In this document: positions 45,098-54,087 of the stretch, piece after piece
Layout of the letters: each line of letters opens with the position of its first letter
Numbering within the stretch: position 1 is the first letter of the stretch
DNA from: Polaromonas sp.
GTDB lineage: Bacteria > Pseudomonadota > Gammaproteobacteria > Burkholderiales > Burkholderiaceae_C
Assembly (NCBI GenBank): GCA_030654695.1
Contig: JAURWY010000001.1
Coordinates: forward strand, 1 to 56,564
DNA: 56,564 nt
Direction of reading: 5' to 3'
Translations under genes and position numbers: made by a program
Notes under the pieces: generated by a model
What the model was told of the DNA's origin: nothing
The model's database searches: none
The model's input: only the letters and a program-made list of their open reading frames with translations

Positions 45098-46389
45098 GCG
45101 GCTGCACCTAGGCTGGGTTGGATGGCGCTCATGCGCGCCAAACGTTCAGACGCTGGTGGATGTGAGTAGTAAAACTTCACAAAAACAGGGTCAGGCGTGA
45201 GCGTACTGGCGTTGTCTTGGTACAGCTTGAGCAGCGCGCTGGACAGGTCCCGGCCGTCGGTCTGGCGGGCTGCGTAGGCATCGGCTTGAAACTCATGTTG
45301 GCGCGAGAGTTGGGCAAACAGCGGTGAGATGAAAAAGCTGAACAAAGGCACGACCAACATGAACAGCAGCAGTGCCAGCGCATCGTTGGGGCCGCTCATG
45401 TTGGGCAGCACACCCAGCGCGGTGTAAAACCAAATTTGTGTTGAGAGCCAGCCCAGCAGCGCAAAACCAGCCAAGCTGAGAGCGAACAACATGACGATGC
45501 GTTGGATGATGTGCTTGTGCTTGAAATGCCCCAACTCATGGGCCAGCACAGCGTCAACTTCAGCTGGGCTGAGCTGCTTCAGCAAGGTGTCGTAAAAGAC
45601 CACGCGCTTGGCGGCGCCGAAACCGGTGAAGTAGGCGTTGGCATGGGCCGAGCGCTTGCTGCCGTCCATCACAAACAGCCCTTTGGCGGCAAAACCGCAG
45701 CGTTTCATGAGCGCCGTCACGCGTACTTTCAGGCTCTCGTCTTCCAGCGGTTGGAACTTGTTAAAAAGCGGTGCGATCACAGTCGGGTAGAGCACCAGAA
45801 TCAACAGGTTGAAACCCATCCAAACGGCCCAGGCCCACAGCCACCACAGGTTGCCTGCGCTGCTCATCAGCCAGAGGATGAGCGCGAGGATGGGCAAGCC
45901 CACCACGATGCCGACCGCGGTCGATTTCAGCAAGTCGGCGAGCCACAACTTGAAGGTCATTTTGTTGAAGCCAAAACGCTCTTCGATCTTGAAGGTGCTG
46001 TACAGCGTGAAGGGCAAATCCAATGCGCCGCTGATGAGACCAAAGCCGGCCACCATCGCCAGTTGCTGCGCCAGCGGGCGCCAGCCGGCCAGTCGCGTGC
46101 CAGCCAACCATTGGTTCAATGCATCCAGCCCGCCCAACAATGTCCAGCCGAGCAGCACCGCCGTGCCAAAGGCCAACTCCAACAGACCGAAGCGGGCTTT
46201 GGTGATGGTGTAGTCAGCGGCCTTCTGGTGCGCTGCCAAAGAGATGGTCGCAGCAAAGGCAGATGGCACGGCATCGCGGTGGCGCGCAACGTGGCGAATC
46301 TGCCGCGTGCTCAGATAAAACTTCACCAGCAGACCCAGCACCAGCGCCGCTGAAAAAACGAGGGTAAACACAAGCGAGTAATCAATCAT
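45094..46389 (-). CDS. M48 family zinc metallopeptidase (Ste24/HtpX-like)
   Basis: This 431-residue inner membrane protease has about seven hydrophobic helices, the zinc site HELGHFKH near residue 282, and a downstream Glu ligand region (EFQADAYAARQ near 366). The layout is that of the CAAX prenyl protease 1 (Ste24) branch. In bacteria such enzymes act in membrane-protein quality control. It is the first gene of the operon with the dehydratase and rsgA, and is divergent from orn. Confidence 0.92.
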   Translation of the reverse strand: MIDYSLVFTLVFSAALVLGLLVKFYLSTRQIRHVARHRDAVPSAFAATISLAAHQKAADYTITKARFGLLELAFGTAVLLGWTLLGGLDALNQWLAGTRLAGWRPLAQQLAMVAGFGLISGALDLPFTLYSTFKIEERFGFNKMTFKLWLADLLKSTAVGIVVGLPILALILWLMSSAGNLWWLWAWAVWMGFNLLILVLYPTVIAPLFNKFQPLEDESLKVRVTALMKRCGFAAKGLFVMDGSKRSAHANAYFTGFGAAKRVVFYDTLLKQLSPAEVDAVLAHELGHFKHKHIIQRIVMLFALSLAGFALLGWLSTQIWFYTALGVLPNMSGPNDALALLLFMLVVPLFSFFISPLFAQLSRQHEFQADAYAARQTDGRDLSSALLKLYQDNASTLTPDPVFVKFYYSHPPASERLARMSAIQPSLGAAA

Positions 46390-46424
46390 CTTTCGAAGTT
46401 TAGGGCATCGGCGAGAATCACTGC

Positions 46425-46988
46425 ATGCTTGACACTGAACACACCCTGAAAAAGTCTGACCAGAACCTGGTCTGGATCGATTGCGAAATGACCGGCCTGG
46501 ACCCGGACAAAGAACGGCTGATTGAAATCGCTGTGATCGTCACCGGCCCGCAACTGGTGCCACGCATCGAGGGCCCGGTGCTGGTGATTCACCAGAGCGA
46601 CGAGTTGCTGGGGCAAATGGACAATTGGAACAAGGGCACGCACGGCCGCAGCGGTTTGATCGACAAGGTCAAAGCCAGCAGCGTCAGCGAGGAAGAAGCC
46701 GAAAAGCAAGTGCTGGCCTTCCTGGCCAAATACCTGCCCAAGGGAACCTCCCCTTTGTGCGGCAACACCATCAGCCAGGACCGACGCTTTTTGGTCAAGT
46801 ACATGCCCAAGCTGGAGGCGTTTTTGCACTACCGCAATGTTGACGTCAGCACCTTCAAAGAGTTGGCCAAGCGCTGGCGCCCAGAGGTCTACAGCGCCTT
46901 CAAAAAGCGCCAGAGCCACACGGCGCTGGCCGACGTGCACGAGTCGATTGACGAACTCGAACATTACCGCGAACACTTTCTTAAATGA
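46425..46988 (+). CDS. orn: oligoribonuclease
   Basis: Orn degrades very short RNA (2-5 nucleotides) and pGpG, and is essential in many gammaproteobacteria. The 187-residue sequence has the DEDDh exonuclease motifs: [14 protein letters not shown] (Asp and Glu), [11 protein letters not shown] (Asp), and [14 protein letters not shown] (His and Asp). It starts at ATG 46425 and is divergent from the M48 gene by 35 bases. Confidence 0.97.
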   Translation: MLDTEHTLKKSDQNLVWIDCEMTGLDPDKERLIEIAVIVTGPQLVPRIEGPVLVIHQSDELLGQMDNWNKGTHGRSGLIDKVKASSVSEEEAEKQVLAFLAKYLPKGTSPLCGNTISQDRRFLVKYMPKLEAFLHYRNVDVSTFKELAKRWRPEVYSAFKKRQSHTALADVHESIDELEHYREHFLK

Positions 46989-47017
46989 AGGGATTAGTAC
47001 AAACCCTGAAAGCGTGC

Positions 47018-47249
47018 CATAATCAGCGGCTTGCAGTTGCACAGAGTGCTCTGCATTTGTACATCTACCTCACACTTTTTGACTCTTACTTTTAGAGTCG
47101 CCGCTTCGGGCCATTTCAGCGCTTGATCCGTATATTCGTTTGATGGTTGATGTTTTATTAACCATGAACGAAGCCTTCTGCATCGCAGGGGTAGAGTTTC
47201 CTGTTCCTTCGCCAAAAGCGTTGCGGGCAGGTGATTAGTGAGAAAAAAC
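47018..47249 (+). promoter_or_regulatory. promoter and long structured leader of the DEAD-box gene
   Basis: CATAAT at 47018-47023 (TTAGTA 18 bases upstream) is a likely -10 box. It would give a leader of over 220 bases. At least two local hairpins are seen: GACTCT/AGAGTC (47081-47086 with 47094-47099) and GGTTGAT/ATTAACC (47145-47151 with 47157-47163, one G-U pair). No coding frame is evident. Long structured leaders are known for cold-induced DEAD-box and csp mRNAs. Confidence 0.5.
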
Positions 47250-49199
47250 ATGACTGACTCTTTTGAGGCTCGTGGCGACTTTTTGCCCGAAACTTCTGAC
47301 ATCTCTTCTGATGTTGAAATCAACCTGGTGCCGGATTTTTCCGACGCGCCTGCCGGCGAGGCCTCTTCTTTGGAAGCCATCGTCGCTAAACCCAACGGTT
47401 TTGTGAAGCTTGGCTTGGCCCAGGAACTTCTGCAAGCTGTGGCCGACATGGGTTTCACCCAGCCGACCCCTGTGCAGATGGCCACCATTCCTAAAGCCAT
47501 GCAAGCCCTCGAAGCTGGCAAAAATGAGGGTAAAGCGGACGGCAAAGCCAAGTTCACCGATCTGTTGGTCTCCAGCCAGACCGGTAGCGGCAAGACCGCA
47601 GCATTTTTGTTGCCCGTGCTGCACACCTTGCTCAAGCAGCAAGAAGAAGCTGAATTGCATGAGCGCGCTGAATTCGAACGCCTGAGTGCCGAAGCCATCT
47701 CCAAAGGCGAAGCACCGCTGAAAAAACCAAAGCGCAAAGACCCGACTAACACACGCAACTTCAAGGCCGCCACCCCTGGCGCGCTGATCCTGTGCCCGAC
47801 GCGCGAGCTGGCCCAGCAGGTCTGCGCCGACGCGATCGACCTGGTGCGCCATTGCCGCGGCCTGCGCATCGCCAACGTCGTTGGCGGCATTCCTTACCAG
47901 CTGCAAATTGCCAAGCTGCAAAACGCCGACCTCGTGGTGGCCACCCCTGGCCGCCTGCTGGACCTGCAGCGCAGCATGCAGATCAAGCTGGACCAGGTGC
48001 AATTCCTCGTGGTCGACGAAGCCGACCGCATGCTGGACCTCGGCTTTGCCGACGACCTGACCGAAGTCAACCAGCTCACCATCGAGCGCAAGCAGACCAT
48101 GATGTTCAGCGCCACGTTTGCGCCGCGCATCATGCAGTTGGCCACGCGTGTGATGCGCCAGCCCCAGCGCGTGGAGATCGACTCCCCGCACGAAAAACAT
48201 GCGTCCATCACGCAGTCGCTGCTGTGGGCCGACAACATGACCCACAAGCGCAAGCTGCTGGACCACTGGCTGCGCGACACCACCATCAACCAGGCGATCG
48301 TTTTTGCCTGCACGCAGGTGGAATGTGACGGCCTGGCCAATGACTTGGTGCAAGAAGGCTTCAGCGCCGTGGCGCTGCATGGTGCCTTGGGCCAGGGCCT
48401 GCGCAACCGTCGTCTGATGGCTTTCCGTGACGGCCGTGTGCAGATTCTGGTCGCTACCGACGTGGCTGCCCGTGGTCTGGACGTTCCGACCATCACCCAC
48501 GTCATCAACTACGGCCTGCCGATGAAAGCCGAAGACTATGTGCACCGCATTGGCCGCACCGGCCGTGCCGGCCGCGAAGGTCAGGCGATCACGATCGCCG
48601 AATTCCGCGATCGTCGCAAGATCCAGGACATCGAGCACTACACGCAGCAAAACCTCAAGGCCAGCGTGATTGCCGGTCTGGAGCCCCAGCAGCGTTTCGC
48701 ACCGACTTCCGAGCGTCCTCGTGGCAATTTCGGCGGTGGTCGTGATGACCGTGGCGGCGGCCGCAGCTTTGGCGGCGGTGGCGACCGTGGTGGTTTTGCG
48801 GGCCGCAAGCCAGCCGGCGGTGGCTATGGTGGCGGTTCCGGTGGTGGCAATGCTGGAAGTTTCGGCGGTAATTCCGGTGGCGGCTTCGGCGGCAACCGTG
48901 ATGACCGTGGTGGTGGCTTCCAGGGCCGTCCCGCAGCGCCTCAGGGCAATGCGTATGCCGACCGTTCCGGTTTCAATGACCGCAACTCGCGCCGCCCGGA
49001 TGACCGTGGCTTTGGTAACAACAACGCCGGTTTTGCACCGCGTGAAGACCGCAACTTTGGCGGTGGCAACGAAGGCTTTGCACCGCGCCCTGATTTTGCG
49101 AACCGCAAGCCTGCATTCGCCAAGCCTGCTGGCAAGGTGTTTGTACCGCGTGACGCCGCTAAAAATGCCGGTAAATTCTCCAAGCAGACGCGTGACTGA
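47250..49199 (+). CDS. DEAD-box RNA helicase with Gly/Arg-rich tail
   Basis: This roughly 649-residue helicase has the Q motif FTQPTPVQ near 71, SSQTGSGKTAAF near 109, PTRELAQQV, TPGRLLD, DEAD near 252, SAT, and the C-terminal ATDVAARGLD and HRIGRTGRAGR. Two charged inserts (EAGKNEGKADGKAKF before motif I and a Lys/Glu-rich loop before motif Ia) are not usual. The tail (about 490-649) is rich in Gly, Arg, Asp and Phe. RNA unwinding in ribosome biogenesis or cold growth is likely. ATG 47250 is preferred over GTG 47238. Confidence 0.93.
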   Translation: MTDSFEARGDFLPETSDISSDVEINLVPDFSDAPAGEASSLEAIVAKPNGFVKLGLAQELLQAVADMGFTQPTPVQMATIPKAMQALEAGKNEGKADGKAKFTDLLVSSQTGSGKTAAFLLPVLHTLLKQQEEAELHERAEFERLSAEAISKGEAPLKKPKRKDPTNTRNFKAATPGALILCPTRELAQQVCADAIDLVRHCRGLRIANVVGGIPYQLQIAKLQNADLVVATPGRLLDLQRSMQIKLDQVQFLVVDEADRMLDLGFADDLTEVNQLTIERKQTMMFSATFAPRIMQLATRVMRQPQRVEIDSPHEKHASITQSLLWADNMTHKRKLLDHWLRDTTINQAIVFACTQVECDGLANDLVQEGFSAVALHGALGQGLRNRRLMAFRDGRVQILVATDVAARGLDVPTITHVINYGLPMKAEDYVHRIGRTGRAGREGQAITIAEFRDRRKIQDIEHYTQQNLKASVIAGLEPQQRFAPTSERPRGNFGGGRDDRGGGRSFGGGGDRGGFAGRKPAGGGYGGGSGGGNAGSFGGNSGGGFGGNRDDRGGGFQGRPAAPQGNAYADRSGFNDRNSRRPDDRGFGNNNAGFAPREDRNFGGGNEGFAPRPDFANRKPAFAKPAGKVFVPRDAAKNAGKFSKQTRD

Positions 49200-49233
49200 T
49201 CTGCCGTGCTGAGTCAACGCTGACCGGCAAAAC

Positions 49234-49272
49234 AAAAGCCGCTGCAAACCGAAAGGTTTGCAGCGGCTTTTT
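49234..49272. terminator. strong bidirectional terminator after the DEAD-box gene
   Basis: AAAAGCCGCTGCAAACC and GGTTTGCAGCGGCTTTT form a perfect seventeen-base stem with a GAAA tetraloop, with T runs on both strands. It stands between the helicase and the convergent Bug gene and can serve both. Confidence 0.93.
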
Positions 49273-49293
49273 CAATTGTTCCGGCCTGCCGGA

Positions 49294-50262
49294 TTATTCC
49301 AGCTTGATGCCTGTGTCCTTGATCACCTTGGCCCAGCGCTCCATATCCTTGGCCATATAGTCCGCCATGGCCTCGGGGGTTGATGGCGTCGGCTCCACGC
49401 CTGCGTCGTAGAGCGCTTTTTGGGTATCAGGTGCGCTCATGACCTTGGCGATTTCGCTGTTGAGCCGTAGCACGATGTCCCTGGGCGTGCCAGCAGGCGC
49501 CAGCAAAGCCAGCCAGACCGACGCTTCATAGCCCGGTACGCCGGCCTCCTGCATGGTCGGTACGTCCGGCAGCTGCGGTATGCGTTTGGCCGTGGTCACG
49601 GCCAGTGCCCTGAGGCGGCCCTGCGGCACCTGCGACAGCGCATTGGGCACGCCCGCAAAGCTGCTTTCCACCACGCCGGCGACCAGGTCGGTCGCCGCGC
49701 CGCTGCTTCCGCGGTAGGGCACATGCTTGAGCGGCGCGCCGGTCATCGATGCAAACAGCCCGCCCATCAGGTGTTGTGAACTGCCGTTGCCTGAAGATGC
49801 GTAGTGAATGGTTTCAGGCGCAGCTTTGGCCAGCGCCACCAGTTCCTGCACGTTACGCGCCGGCACCTTGGGATTGACCAGTAGCACATACGGAGAGTCC
49901 ACCAGCTTGGAGATCACCGTAAAGCTCTTGATCGGGTCGTAAGGCATGTTTTTGTAGATGGACGGGCTGATCACATGCGTGGTCGAAACCATCACCAGCG
50001 TGTAGCCGTCGGGCGCTGCCTTGGCGACAAAGTCTGTGCCTATGGTGGAGCCAGCCCCCGCCTTGTTTTCAATCACAAACTGCTGGCCCATCGCCACCGA
50101 CAGCTTTTGTCCCAGGATGCGCGCCACCACATCGGTAAAGCCTCCCGGCGCAAAGGGAACTATCAGCTTGACTGGCCGCGTTGGATAGGCCTGTGCAAAC
50201 GCAGCGCCCGAAACCAGCGACAGCCCGCAGGCCAGTACCACCGAGTTGAGTAGTGCTTTCAT
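49294..50262 (-). CDS. Bug family (TctC-like) solute-binding protein
   Basis: This 322-residue periplasmic protein has a signal peptide ending near SGAAFAQA (about residue 25) and the family parts YPTRPVKLIVPFAPGGFTDVV, ENKAGAGSTIG and LPDVPTMQEAGVPGYE. No transporter membrane genes are adjacent. Its ATG overlaps the hydrolase stop by four bases, so the hydrolase and this protein are made together. That pairing suggests the ligand is a substrate or product of the hydrolase. Ligand unknown. Confidence 0.92.
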   Translation of the reverse strand: MKALLNSVVLACGLSLVSGAAFAQAYPTRPVKLIVPFAPGGFTDVVARILGQKLSVAMGQQFVIENKAGAGSTIGTDFVAKAAPDGYTLVMVSTTHVISPSIYKNMPYDPIKSFTVISKLVDSPYVLLVNPKVPARNVQELVALAKAAPETIHYASSGNGSSQHLMGGLFASMTGAPLKHVPYRGSSGAATDLVAGVVESSFAGVPNALSQVPQGRLRALAVTTAKRIPQLPDVPTMQEAGVPGYEASVWLALLAPAGTPRDIVLRLNSEIAKVMSAPDTQKALYDAGVEPTPSTPEAMADYMAKDMERWAKVIKDTGIKLE

Positions 50263-51179
50263 GATTCACCTTTATAGGCCGGCTCAGGCAGTGTAAAAAA
50301 GCTGTGCAGAATGTGATAAACCATCATGTAGTTCTTTTGCTGGAAGCTGGCGTGCGAGATGCCCCGCATGACGCTGAACTGCTTGTTCATGTTGGGCAGT
50401 TGGAGAAAAAACTTGATCAGGTCATCCATGCCCGCAATGCCGTCGTATTCGCCGCGCAAGATGATGCAGGGTACGGGCAGGTTTTTCGGATCCAGCAAAG
50501 GCAGTCGCGAGCACATGTCCACATAGGTGCCGGTGGGCATGGAGTCGTCCAAGGTGAGGATGGCGTCGGCAAACGCATTGACGGTGTTTTCGTCCGCAGC
50601 GCCGGGATGGTCGCGCTGAAAAATACTGTGTACGAATGCGCGGTCTATGGGACGGCGGTTTTTGGCCAGAAACTCAGGCAGTTTTTTCTTGCGTTGATCC
50701 AGTGTGTGGCTGCCTTCGCCCGTCCAGACAAAAGCGTCCAGCGCCAGCTTGGACACCCGTTCTGGATGCCGTTCGGTAAACAGGGCCGCTTTCAGCGCGC
50801 CTGAAGAAATGCCGTACATGAGCAGTGACTCGGCGCCGGTTTGCTTCAGTATGTACTCGCTGCCCACGGCCAGGTCGTCGGCACCGTTGCTGATATCGAA
50901 ATTGATGTCGCGGTGTTTGTCCGAGCGGCCGTAGCCTTCGTTGTCCATGGTCCAGGTGTCAAAGCCCTGGTCACAGAACCAGTCCATGGCCGACGAATAG
51001 GGGCGACCCGGAACGGCCAGATCAAAAGTCGGTTGTGAAGCCATGGACGAGCCATGGACAAAAAACACCGTGCCTGCAAAAGGCACCTTGGGCGAGGCTT
51101 TTTTCTCCCATAGAAAAAGTTTCACATCGCCTTTTTGGGTCCAGTGCTCAACACCGCCCGTCCACGTCACGTTAGTCAT
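50259..51179 (-). CDS. alpha/beta hydrolase
   Basis: This 306-residue protein has an alpha/beta hydrolase fold: FVHGSSMAS near 42, the nucleophile elbow YGISSGA (Ser near 123), the acid in RGEYDGIAG and the histidine in GISHASF. It has no signal peptide. ATG 51179 is chosen because AGGAGA lies six bases upstream; an in-frame TTG precedes it. The substrate is unknown. It is translated with the Bug gene. Confidence 0.87.
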   Translation of the reverse strand: MTNVTWTGGVEHWTQKGDVKLFLWEKKASPKVPFAGTVFFVHGSSMASQPTFDLAVPGRPYSSAMDWFCDQGFDTWTMDNEGYGRSDKHRDINFDISNGADDLAVGSEYILKQTGAESLLMYGISSGALKAALFTERHPERVSKLALDAFVWTGEGSHTLDQRKKKLPEFLAKNRRPIDRAFVHSIFQRDHPGAADENTVNAFADAILTLDDSMPTGTYVDMCSRLPLLDPKNLPVPCIILRGEYDGIAGMDDLIKFFLQLPNMNKQFSVMRGISHASFQQKNYMMVYHILHSFFTLPEPAYKGES

Positions 51180-51182
51180 CAA

Positions 51183-51582
51183 AGTCTCCTGTTTTAATGG
51201 CGCTGCAGAGCGCTCCGTCCATGCTTCAAGGTTTGCACCCTAAGAAGCGTCTTGCAAAAACGTGCTGAAAAACTCACATAAACCGGTTTTCGAGCACGCC
51301 TGTCCCGTCAATTTCAATCCGCATCACGTGGATGCGTGCTGGCTTTTTTCTTCACTGCACCGGGGTGCTAAAAGAAGCCGTAATTTCAACCAAAACGATC
51401 CAATAGTCAACCAAATTGGCTTGGTAGATACCCGTAATTCTGAAAAAAACTGAACAAATATTGGGAGTTGATTCCATTTTTTTGCTTCAACCAATTAAGC
51501 CCAATATAGAAATCTAATCGGCCTATGAGGCAAATTGGTATCATCAAAAAATTTCACTCGGTCATTTCGTCGACTTGTTCGT
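51183..51582. other. about 400 bases without a gene, AT-rich
   Basis: The stretch is clearly more AT-rich than its surroundings and holds no convincing coding frame. It must carry the promoter of the hydrolase-Bug operon on the minus strand. Short repeats such as CAACCAAATTGGCTTGG (near 51408) and CCAATTAAGC are seen, one an imperfect palindrome CCAAATTGG at 51411-51419. Nothing else is supported. Confidence 0.45.
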
Positions 51583-51700
51583 ATGCGCTTTACGGACAGT
51601 CCCGCAGCTTTCGAGGAAGGCATCCTTGACAACCTGAAGTCGCGCAAATGGCGTGCGGGCCAGAGCGCTGAGCACGGTGCAGGTTCGCCGCAATATGTGG
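51583..51700 (+). pseudogene. possible relic of a GntR-type regulator N terminus
   Basis: From ATG 51583 the frame reads MRFTDSPAAFEEGILDNLKS then RKWRAGQ, like the first helix and loop of a GntR winged helix. The expected helix 2 and 3 do not follow in this frame. A plus-one frame gives RALSTVQVRRNMW, faintly like the recognition helix. A frameshift or deletion is suspected. The piece is short and the call is weak. Confidence 0.3.
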
Positions 51701-51778
51701 GGCTGCTGAGTCCTGTCCTCCTGAGTGGGCGCAAGTTGCGTAAGGAAAAAGGCATCGGTAAAAATGAAAGACGTAGGC

Positions 51779-52666
51779 ATGAGCAGTTTTGCAGAAAATT
51801 TGGACCCCCAGTGGCTGGACAGCATGTACAACAATCGCGCGCTGGTGCCGGACCATGCGGATTACTTCAGTCGCTGGAATCTGGACTCCCGAGAGGTGCG
51901 CAACAGCCTGCCTTGCCTGCTGGATGCGCCCTACGGCAAGGGGCCGGCTGAAACGCTCGATGTCTTTCCGGCCAGCGCGTCTGGCCGCAGTCCGGCGGAT
52001 GCGGCTGGGGCGCCCGTGCTGGTGTTCATCCACGGCGGTTACTGGCGCTCGCTGGACAAGGCTGACCATTCCTTTTTGGCGCCTGCATTTACAGAGGCTG
52101 GCGCCTGCGTGGTGGTTCCCAACTATGGCTTGTGCCCGGCGGTGAGCATTCCCGACATCACGCTTCAGATGGTGCAAGCACTGGCATGGACCTGGCGCAA
52201 TATTGCCAAGCACGGTGGCGATCCCCGCCGCATCACCGTGGTCGGTCATTCGGCTGGCGGCCATCTGGCGGCCATGCTGCTGAGCTGCAACTGGCAGGCC
52301 TATGCCCCCGATCTGCCGCCCGATCTGCTGAAAAATGCCTTGTCGATTTCAGGCCTGTACGACCTGGCGCCCATGCTGCATACCCCCTTCCTCAAGGATT
52401 CGCTGCAGCTCACGCCAGCGCAGGTGCGCCTGGTCAGCCCGGCCGGCCTGCCCCGGCCGCCCGGCGGTGCGCTTTACAGCGTGGCCGGCGGCAGCGAGAG
52501 CGCCGAGTTTTTGCGCCAAAACCAATTGATCCAGCAGGCCTGGGGTCAAAAAACCGTGCCGGTCTGCGAGACCCTGGCCGGGCTCAACCACTTCAGCGTG
52601 CTGGAGGCCCTGATGCAGCCTGCGCATCGACTGCACCGGCTGGCCTTGGCGTTGCTGGGGAAGTAA
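51779..52666 (+). CDS. alpha/beta hydrolase (arylformamidase/esterase-like)
   Basis: This 295-residue enzyme has the HGGYW oxyanion motif near 84 and the nucleophile elbow GHSAGGH (Ser near 159). The acid lies in a late loop and the histidine in GLNHFSVL near 276. The HGGYW plus GHSAGG pattern and length fit the kynurenine formamidase/esterase group. No other kynurenine genes are here. ATG 51779 and ATG 51764 are both possible. Confidence 0.87.
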   Translation: MSSFAENLDPQWLDSMYNNRALVPDHADYFSRWNLDSREVRNSLPCLLDAPYGKGPAETLDVFPASASGRSPADAAGAPVLVFIHGGYWRSLDKADHSFLAPAFTEAGACVVVPNYGLCPAVSIPDITLQMVQALAWTWRNIAKHGGDPRRITVVGHSAGGHLAAMLLSCNWQAYAPDLPPDLLKNALSISGLYDLAPMLHTPFLKDSLQLTPAQVRLVSPAGLPRPPGGALYSVAGGSESAEFLRQNQLIQQAWGQKTVPVCETLAGLNHFSVLEALMQPAHRLHRLALALLGK

Positions 52667-52691
52667 CGCCATTGCGCCCGTCGCTGCCTGC

Positions 52692-53669
52692 TCAGATCAG
52701 CAAGTCTTCGTTCGCGTTCTTGCCGCCCAGCACCACGTAGTTGACCTTGCGGATGTCCATCAGCTTGGTGCCGCCCGAATAGCTGATGGCGCTCTGGATG
52801 TCTTCTTCCATTTCGCGCAGCGTATCGACCAGCTTGCCCTTGATCGGCTCCAGAATGCGCTTGCCTTCGACGTGCTTGTACTCGCCCTTGTTGAAGTCAG
52901 AGGCGCTGCCGTAGTATTCCTTGAACAGCTTGCCATCAACCTCAACGGTCTGGCCCGGGCTTTCTTCCAGGCCCGCCAGCATGGAGCCAATCATCACTAT
53001 GGTCGCGCCAAAGCGGATGGACTTGGCAATGTCGCCATGCTCGCGTATGCCGCCGTCGGCAATGATCGGTTTGGTCGCCACGCGCGCGCACCATTTGAGC
53101 GCCGAGAGTTGCCAGCCGCCGGTGCCAAAGCCGGTTTTCATTTTGGTGATGCAGACCTTGCCCGGGCCAATGCCCACCTTGGTCGCGTCGGCGCCCCAGT
53201 TCTCGAGGTCAATCACCGCTTCGGGCGTGGCCACGTTGCCGGCAATCACGAAGGATGCGGGCAGTTTTTTCTTCAAATAGCCGATCATTTTCTGCACGGT
53301 ATCTGCGTGGCCGTGTGCAATGTCAATCGTGATGTAGTCCGGCGCCAGGCCTTCAGCCACCAGTTGGTCCACCGTGTCGTAGTCTGGCTGCTTGACGCCC
53401 AGTGAAATCGAGGCGTACACGCCCCTGGCTTTCAGGTTGCGCACGAACTGGAGGTTGTCCAGGTCAAAGCGGTGCATCACGTAAAAGTAGCCATTTTTGG
53501 CCATCCAGACGCAAATGTCCTCATTGACCACAGTTTTCATGTTGGCCGGCACCACCGGAATCCGAAAGCTGCGGCTGCCCAGCGTCACGCTGGCATTGCA
53601 TTCCGAGCGGCTTTCCACGCGGCATTTGCGCGGCAGCAGCAGGATGTTGTCGTAGTCGAATATTTCCAT
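52692..53669 (-). CDS. guaC: GMP reductase, Bacillus type
   Basis: GuaC turns GMP into IMP with NADPH, linking guanine and adenine nucleotide pools. The 325-residue sequence matches the short bacterial GMP reductase (B. subtilis GuaC) rather than the E. coli type. Visible parts are [42 protein letters not shown] with the catalytic Cys near 173, then [17 protein letters not shown] 53669 has AAGGAG ten bases upstream; an in-frame TTG at 53678 is too close to it. Confidence 0.92.
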   Translation of the reverse strand: MEIFDYDNILLLPRKCRVESRSECNASVTLGSRSFRIPVVPANMKTVVNEDICVWMAKNGYFYVMHRFDLDNLQFVRNLKARGVYASISLGVKQPDYDTVDQLVAEGLAPDYITIDIAHGHADTVQKMIGYLKKKLPASFVIAGNVATPEAVIDLENWGADATKVGIGPGKVCITKMKTGFGTGGWQLSALKWCARVATKPIIADGGIREHGDIAKSIRFGATIVMIGSMLAGLEESPGQTVEVDGKLFKEYYGSASDFNKGEYKHVEGKRILEPIKGKLVDTLREMEEDIQSAISYSGGTKLMDIRKVNYVVLGGKNANEDLLI

Positions 53670-53769
53670 GGCTTCCAAGCTCCTTCAAGGCTGTTGATGA
53701 ACAGAAGGCGCTTGGACTGGTCCGGCTGGTGTCGGCAGGTCCGCGCCCCGCGAAGGGGGGGCCGCCAAC

Positions 53770-53800
53770 AAAAAACCGGGCGCAATTGCTTGGGCCCGGT
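53770..53800 (-). terminator. intrinsic terminator upstream of guaC, possible attenuator
   Basis: On the minus strand ACCGGGC pairs with GCCCGGT over a twelve-base loop and is followed by six T (A run 53770-53775). It lies 101 bases before the guaC ATG on the same strand and no gene ends just before it. It may end a short leader RNA or control guaC by attenuation. Confidence 0.6.
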
Positions 53801-54087
53801 GCGCGATTTTAGGCGCCTGGGCATACTGCGCACATGGGGCGGCCTGTATACCCGTTATATGCAGGAGTTGATCCTGTGGGCAGCGCAATTGCGCAAAGAG
53901 AAGAGGTGAAGGGTGTGTCATAGAGAAAATGGATTCATCTGAGCGTTCTACACTTATTGATGCTCTCAGAATTCGCGCCAGGCTGTCCGTTCCTGCAAAA
54001 CCCTGATGTCGCACGTCAGAAAACCGGGGTCGGGTACCTGCATGGGTCGGCCCCGACTCCTCTTTGCCACTCCACATGATTAAACGC
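53801..54087. other. intergenic region between divergent guaC and the MotA-like gene
   Basis: No convincing gene is seen. Possible minus-strand promoter elements near 53855 (TATAAC and TATACA on the guaC strand) would place a start 50-60 bases before the terminator at 53800. The right half must hold the promoter of the MotA-like gene, but no clear boxes were found. Confidence 0.4.

Noticed and set aside
47235..49247. A 670-codon open frame antisense to the DEAD-box helicase
   Set aside because: It is low in complexity, a reflection of the Gly-rich tail and codon bias, and overlaps a certain gene fully.
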